Assembly (NCBI GenBank): GCA_021030915.1
Contig: JAGEMR010000203.1
Coordinates: forward strand, 1 to 37,837
Direction: 5' to 3'
DNA: 37,837 nucleotides
Origin: Astrothelium macrocarpum
Lineage: Eukaryota; Ascomycota; Dothideomycetes; Trypetheliales; Trypetheliaceae
Shown here: positions 33,001 to 37,837 of the stretch, piece after piece
How the letters are laid out: every line of letters begins with the position of its first letter
Numbering within the stretch: the first letter of the stretch is position 1
Notes under the pieces: model-generated
Told to the model about the DNA's origin: nothing
What the model saw: only the letters and a program-made list of their open reading frames with translations
The model's database searches: none
Position numbers and translations under genes: made by a program

Positions 33001-34650
33001 ATTCATAATAAAGAATTTTTTGCCATAATTATTGTATTATAATACTGGAAGGTGTATGCTGAAGGGTCACTATTTTTAAAGATCTTCATAAATTATAAGA
33101 ATCTTATCTATTTCATAATAATGAAATAATTGAACTGATGATAGATTAAATGATCAGAATTTTTAAAATAATATAAATTTATCATCAAATATATATCAAA
33201 AAAAGATAATCTTAGAATTGATGTCTTAAATCGAAGATCAGATTATATGATAAAAAAAATCAAAAATCAAACGATTTTTTAAATAAATCAAGATAATATA
33301 TTATTAGAAAATTATAAAAAAATCAATATAATTTTAACCGTTTCTGAATAAAATCGGTAATTAGAATAGAAGATCACAATTCCATATGAAGAAATCGAAA
33401 AGATCATTAGAAATTATTATAATAGATTATTTTATAAATATTTAAAAATTATACAAATTATCAGAAATATCCAATAAAATTGCCATTTCGAAAAAATAAA
33501 AAAATATATCCAAAATTATATTATTAAATATGAATTATATCAAAGAAATAAATATAATATATAAATAAAAAAAGGAATAGTTATATCAATAAAATCATCA
33601 TATAAACCATTCAAATAAATCATTATAGATTTTATTATAAATTTATCAGAATCAGAAAATCTAATGATAAAATTGAAATATGATATAATCATGATTATCG
33701 TGAATAAATTAATAAAATATATTATCATCGAATAATTTAAAAAGATATATAAAATAATCCATATAATTGAATTATTATTTTAAAAAATGATAAAATATTT
33801 TAAAATTCCGGTAAACGTTATATCCGATAAAAATCGACGGTTTATATCAATTTATTGGAAAATAATTTTAAATGAATTCGGGATTAAATTGAAAATATTC
33901 ACGATTTATCATAAAAAAACGGATGGTCAGATAGAATATATAAATCAGATATTGAAATAATATTTAAGATATTATATGAATAACCAATAAAATAATTGGA
34001 TATCTTTATTATTTATGATATAATTAATATTAAATCAGAAAATGTCGTTAATCATATAAAAAATATCAATGGAATATATTCTAAAATAAAATAATATAAA
34101 TCGGGTTAAATAAAATATAAAAACATTTTCGGATCAAATATAATAAAATATATTATATAAATTGGAAATTCTGATATAAATATGAAAAAACATCCAGAAG
34201 AATAATCAATAAATATTAATCAGAAATAAAAAAATCAATATCTTTAAAAAGAATGGATTTTAGCTGAAAAAGAAGAATAAGATATATTTATTTATCAAAA
34301 ATCTCAAAAATAGATTATCAATAAAAAAATTGGGACCAATAAAAATCGGATCATTTTTAATATAGAAATAAAAGAGATCAATAAATTTTAAATTAGAATT
34401 ATTATCAGATATTAAAATTCATCTAATATTCTATATATTCCTATTCCAATCAGCAGATATAATGATATTTTATCAAAAGACCTTCCATTTTGAATCAGAA
34501 GAAGAAAACGAATTCGAAATAGAAAGAATATTCAATTATTATAACGGATCATATCTGATCAAATGGAAGGGATATCCGTCCTCGGAAAATACATGAGAAC
34601 CGCTAAAGAATCTGGAAAAATGTCAGTCAAAAATTAAAAAATATTATAAA
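30085..34650 (+). pseudogene. Gag-Pol of the chromovirus, broken
   Basis: Legible blocks, each short and in its own frame: zinc-knuckle remnant at 30085-30132 (EYFAKNCRSK, with the first two Cys lost); reverse transcriptase at 32101-32154 (PIFFISKKDKNLRFYMNY) and the catalytic box at 32428-32466 (FVIIYLNDIFIYS, first catalytic Asp changed to Asn); the connection region at 32614-32874 (IKSVEEWPESKNIKDVQFF); RNase H at 32880-33110 (EYYSRKFSELE, then YDIHNKEFFAI); integrase at 33570-33990 (KPFK then IDFIINLSES, and YHKKTDGQIEYINQILK); chromodomain at 34501-34650. The Asp-to-Asn change and Trp-to-stop changes are what C-to-T/G-to-A mutation gives. Not functional. Confidence 0.85.
34501..34650 (+). 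pseudogene. chromodomain at the end of the integrase
   Basis: Reads FEIERIFNYYNGSYLIKWKG then YPSSENT, stop (TGA at 34594-34596), EPLKNLEKCQ. The aromatic-cage Trp codon after ENT has become TGA, a typical G-to-A RIP product. Chromodomains of this type steer integration to histone-marked chromatin and define the chromovirus clade. Confidence 0.85.
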
Positions 34651-35497
34651 CGGAAAGGCCAATCTTCTTCTTTAAAAAAAAGTGTCAAAATTTCGAAAAG
34701 CCTCAGCAGAAATCTCAGCAATAACAGAACCAAAATCAATTTTCCAAATCAGAGGGGAATAATCATCCAAAGCACCCCAGATTTCAGGACCCAGAATAGG
34801 ACCTGAAGGAGAATCATCCGGAATCAGAAATTGGTCACGTTTCTTTTATTCCTGTTCCGCGATCCCTCTCTTCTCCATTATAATCGCCTCGGCCGCACGA
34901 CCGTCGAACAAATCCATTTATTTGCGTAAACGCATTTCTTTCACAAACGCCGTCTATAAAACCAAACGAATTTCAGCCTCCTTTTTTCGAACCTCTTATT
35001 ATTTCATAAAGATTTATTTAATATCTTTCTTTAAACGTTTTTTTTCAGATTTTAATCTTTCCCATTCTGATTTTATAATCTGGATATTACAGAATTATTC
35101 ACGACGAAGATATTCATTATATTTTTCAGAATAAAGATATATTTTATATACACAATAATATATAAAACAAATCTTATATTTTTTTATTATAACGGTATTC
35201 TGTTATTCAACAAAATCCGCAAAATAACGACGACGAAAGATGTTAGAGATAGAATGAAATTTCGGCATTAAAATCAAAAAAGGCGAACCATCCATATTTA
35301 TAACAGACAATACATAAGATCATATATCAGAATGGAAGGAATAATATTAAAAACAGATGCGAATCGTAGGTATTTGTGGGATGAGCGGAACCCGAGATAT
35401 AAATCACACAAATATTCAACATTATCCGCTATAATTTACCCATTGAACAGTGATCAGAATGATCAGGGCGTTTAATCCCACTGAATAAACAGAATAT
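34651..35497. other. post-pol region of the retrotransposon
   Basis: Contains patches of more normal composition (about 34690-34920) and ends in the region where the 3' LTR should begin. The sequence equivalent to the first 120 bp of the 5' LTR is not found here. Confidence 0.4.
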
Positions 35498-35712
35498 ACG
35501 GAATATTTCAAATATATAGAAATACAATACGACCACTATGACCTCGTTGTATTCAAAACCATTCTTTAAACTAATCTTTGATAACGTTTTCAATAGAATT
35601 TTGAATTATCAAATCCCATTACTCTTTGCTAGTTCAGTCCTTTACCGACTCATTTCAGAAGCCACCTTGATCCCAAGTAGACTTGACCCCAAGGATACCT
35701 AGGATCATAACA
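35498..35712 (+). repeat. 3' LTR, homologous part
   Basis: Aligns with 29072-29292: shared blocks include TCAAATATATAG, TATTCAAA, TAATCTTTGATAA and AATAGAATTTTGAATTAT. It is far less mutated than the 5' copy (for example CCTTGATCCCAAGTAGACTTG against TTTCGATTCAAAATAGATTTG). Ends TCATAACA. Its upstream half does not match the 5' LTR. Confidence 0.7.
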
Positions 35713-36970
35713 ATAATTTTATATTATCTGAAATAGATTGGATAAATAATTAAATTGAATTAATTTGATTAAAAAAAATATTCAATAAAAATATCAAAAA
35801 TAAAATTAATAATAATTTGAAATAACGAATATTTATTATAAATGATTATAAATTTTATTTTATTTAAGAATTTTTTAATTATTATTTTAATTAACGAATT
35901 ATAATGGTTATTTATTCTTCTTATTTGATTCATCAATTTCAGTTATTAAATATGAATTTATTTAGATTATTAATTGAATATTATAATATCAAATTGGATA
36001 TTTGATTTTAATATATATAAAATTTATTTTCGTTAAATAAAATTGATTTTTTTTCATTATTTTGAATAATATATCAAAAAATATTTATAATTAAAAATAT
36101 TATAAATAGATGATTTAAAATAGAATTTTAATTATTTAATTCATTTATTATATTCAATCAAATTCATATTCAATATATTGAAAAATATTCAGATTAATCC
36201 TTCAATTCAGAATTTTCAATTATAATCATTATAAAATATTGGAAATAAATTCATAAATAATTCAATATTAGACTGATATTTTTGGAATATAAAAAAATTG
36301 ATAAATTTGAAATTTTCATATTTTAATAAAATATGAATATCCATTTTTTTAAAATAAAAAATTCGAATTTTAAAAAAATGATTCAAATTCAAAAATAATG
36401 ACCGAATACACAAAAATAACTGAAAATATCTTCTCAATACCGTGAAATAATAATATTCAATTCTAATAAATTTATATTCGTTCGTGAATTATAATAGAAG
36501 AAGGAGAAGACTGAAATAATTGAAAAATAATAAAAGGAAATTCAAAAGATATAAAAAAAGGCTGATAAATAAATTGAAATTGAACGAAAGATACAGCGAA
36601 AACGTGACTGAGAGGAAATTCAGAAATAATGAAAGGCTGAATGAATTATTAAAGAATAGCAGAAATAGAAGACTGTTGAATAACGAATAGTGAATAAATA
36701 ATTCAAAGGCGAATCACAGCGAAAATAGCAAAAATAATAGAAATAATAAAAAACGCCAAATAATGTTCAAAATATTATGATAATAAATACGAAGAATTCA
36801 AATAAAATGTAAACGAATTTTTATTTAAATCGTTTAGGGCGTCAAATATAAATTCCATTACGTTTCAAAAGTTAAATTTAATGGCTTATTTAATGTGTAT
36901 GAATTAATATTATTGAATTCATTTGATTTCATTTTATTATTTATTGTTATTATTGAGATAATCTAATTTG
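35713..36970 (+). mobile_element. probable continuation of the interrupted hAT element
   Basis: AT-rich, RIP-like. Directly after the retrotransposon the frame reads NFILSEIDW, which looks like the segment that follows the TRWNSWY region in hAT transposases, so this is taken as the right half of the element at 27511. The hAT dimerisation region and right terminus could not be recognised. Confidence 0.4.
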
Positions 36971-37105
36971 AACACTTGGTGGTGAGAATTAATTTGAGGG
37001 TGCAAAGTGGTGAACCGTGCGAAACGTGATCCACACTCCTAGGAGTTTTCACCACGACCCGGACGGTCCCGGGACCCGGACACCTCAAATTTTGGCCAAT
37101 TTCAC
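36971..37105. repeat. GC-rich island with nested inverted repeats
   Basis: A sharp-edged GC-rich patch in about 80% AT DNA. AATTTGAGG (36991-36999) pairs with CCTCAAATT (37083-37091); inside it GTGGTGAA (37007-37014) pairs with TTCACCAC (37048-37055). The palindromes CTCCTAGGAG (37036-37045) and GGTCCCGGGACC (37065-37076) lie within. It could be a small palindromic element or a transposon end. No coding content. Confidence 0.75.
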
Positions 37106-37776
37106 AATTTGAATACGAATTATATCATTAATATGGATCCAATAGAAAAAATAATCGTAATAATAAATACGTAGGAATTTTTTAATTATATTCAGATAAT
37201 AAAAAGATTTAAAATTAATTATTCAATATTATCATGTTATTATAGAAATGTTCACAAATTCATAAAAGAAATTTATTAAAATGAATTAACGAAATTTTTA
37301 ATATAATAAAAAAAGATATTAATTCAATGAATTAATATATTTACGATTTATAATATTCCATTTATAATATAAATAATTCGAAATTTTATTATTAATATTA
37401 ATAAAAAAAAAATAGAAAAAAATTGAATAATTCGTTTTATATAATATCATCAATTATAATTAAAATCAGAATTTTTTATTTTATTTGATTTTATTTAAAA
37501 AAAAAATAAATAATTATATTCAAATTTAATTATATTTTGAAAAAATATAAATTATTAAATAATATTATTTTATAATTAATAATTTGATAAATATATTTTA
37601 AAATTATTTAATATAAAATTTTATCATAAAATATATATAATATAAATAAAAAAGATTTTGTTATAAATCAAATTTTTATTCATTATTATATATTTAATAA
37701 AATAATTTATAAATAAGATTTTTTTAAAAAAATAGATATAAATAATTTTCGTTTATGAATTATTATAACGTATTCC
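37106..37776. other. AT-rich degraded repeat DNA
   Basis: Extremely AT-rich with no readable protein remnant. Consistent with an old RIP-mutated transposon whose identity is lost. Confidence 0.4.
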
Positions 37777-37810
37777 ACAAGCGAGCGGAACATACAAGCG
37801 AGTGGAACAC
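37777..37810. repeat. two 17-bp direct repeats at the window edge
   Basis: ACAAGCGAGCGGAACAT (37777-37793) is followed immediately by ACAAGCGAGTGGAACAC (37794-37810), two differences in 17, both of the C/T type. GC-rich against the surrounding DNA. May be the beginning of another repeat that continues past the window. Confidence 0.7.
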
Positions 37811-37837
37811 GAACACCAAAAATTTACCCCATTTATT

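Larger units (their letters stand above)
28952..35712 (+). mobile_element. Ty3/gypsy chromovirus LTR retrotransposon, RIP-degraded
   Basis: 6.76 kb bounded by TGTTATGA at 28952 and its exact inverse TCATAACA ending at 35712. The 3' parts of the two LTRs align (about 29072-29292 and 35498-35712). In order on the plus strand one can read a gag zinc knuckle, reverse transcriptase, RNase H, integrase and a chromodomain, which is the Ty3/gypsy chromovirus order. All are destroyed by AT-biased substitutions and stops. A 5-bp target duplication is not evident (AATAT versus ATAAT). It is inserted in a hAT element. Confidence 0.85.

Overview
The window looks like the nuclear genome of a filamentous ascomycete (Pezizomycotina). 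The genes carry short GT-AG introns (about 41-112 nt) with CTAAC/CTGAC-type branch sites. There is a HET-domain gene, and TEL2 and UBA3 are fungal in form. The transposons are eroded into extremely AT-rich DNA in the way expected of repeat-induced point mutation (RIP). I cannot name the species.

Layout. Positions 1-76 are the outer end of a pogo/Fot1-like DNA transposon lying mostly outside the window. Positions 445-24326 are a normal-composition gene block: UBA3 (neddylation E1 subunit, -) and TEL2 (+) diverge from one promoter; then an FAD monooxygenase (-), a papain-type C1 cysteine peptidase (+), a HET-domain protein (-) diverging from a polytopic membrane protein (+), a SnoaL/NTF2-like protein (-) whose three exons are each too short to stand out as an open frame, a small basic orphan protein (-), and an AIM9-like APH-fold kinase with a probable mitochondrial presequence (+). 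The block ends with two predicted secretory proteins facing each other: a 95-residue precursor built of dibasic-separated, His-containing repeats (+, 22712-22999) and a two-exon cysteine-rich protein with its own dibasic sites (-, 24326-23455).

Positions 24545-26353 are a complete but dead pogo/Fot1 element with perfect 51-bp inverted termini and TA target sites. After about 1.1 kb of ordinary DNA, everything from 27511 to the right end is AT-rich transposon wreckage. A hAT element (27511 onward) is split by a Ty3/gypsy chromovirus (28952-35712) in which remnants of gag zinc knuckle, reverse transcriptase, RNase H, integrase and chromodomain can still be read. A few GC-rich, palindrome-rich islands stand out of this AT-rich sea.

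The housekeeping genes do not form a pathway with their neighbours, and I see no biosynthetic cluster. The most novel-looking item is the repeat precursor at 22712-22999: a signal peptide followed by three clear repeats and one degenerate repeat, each internal boundary an Arg-Arg pair. This is the architecture of a Kex2-processed multi-peptide precursor. It lies beside a second secretory gene and under 2 kb from the transposon island. Splice models are read by eye and have not been checked against transcripts.
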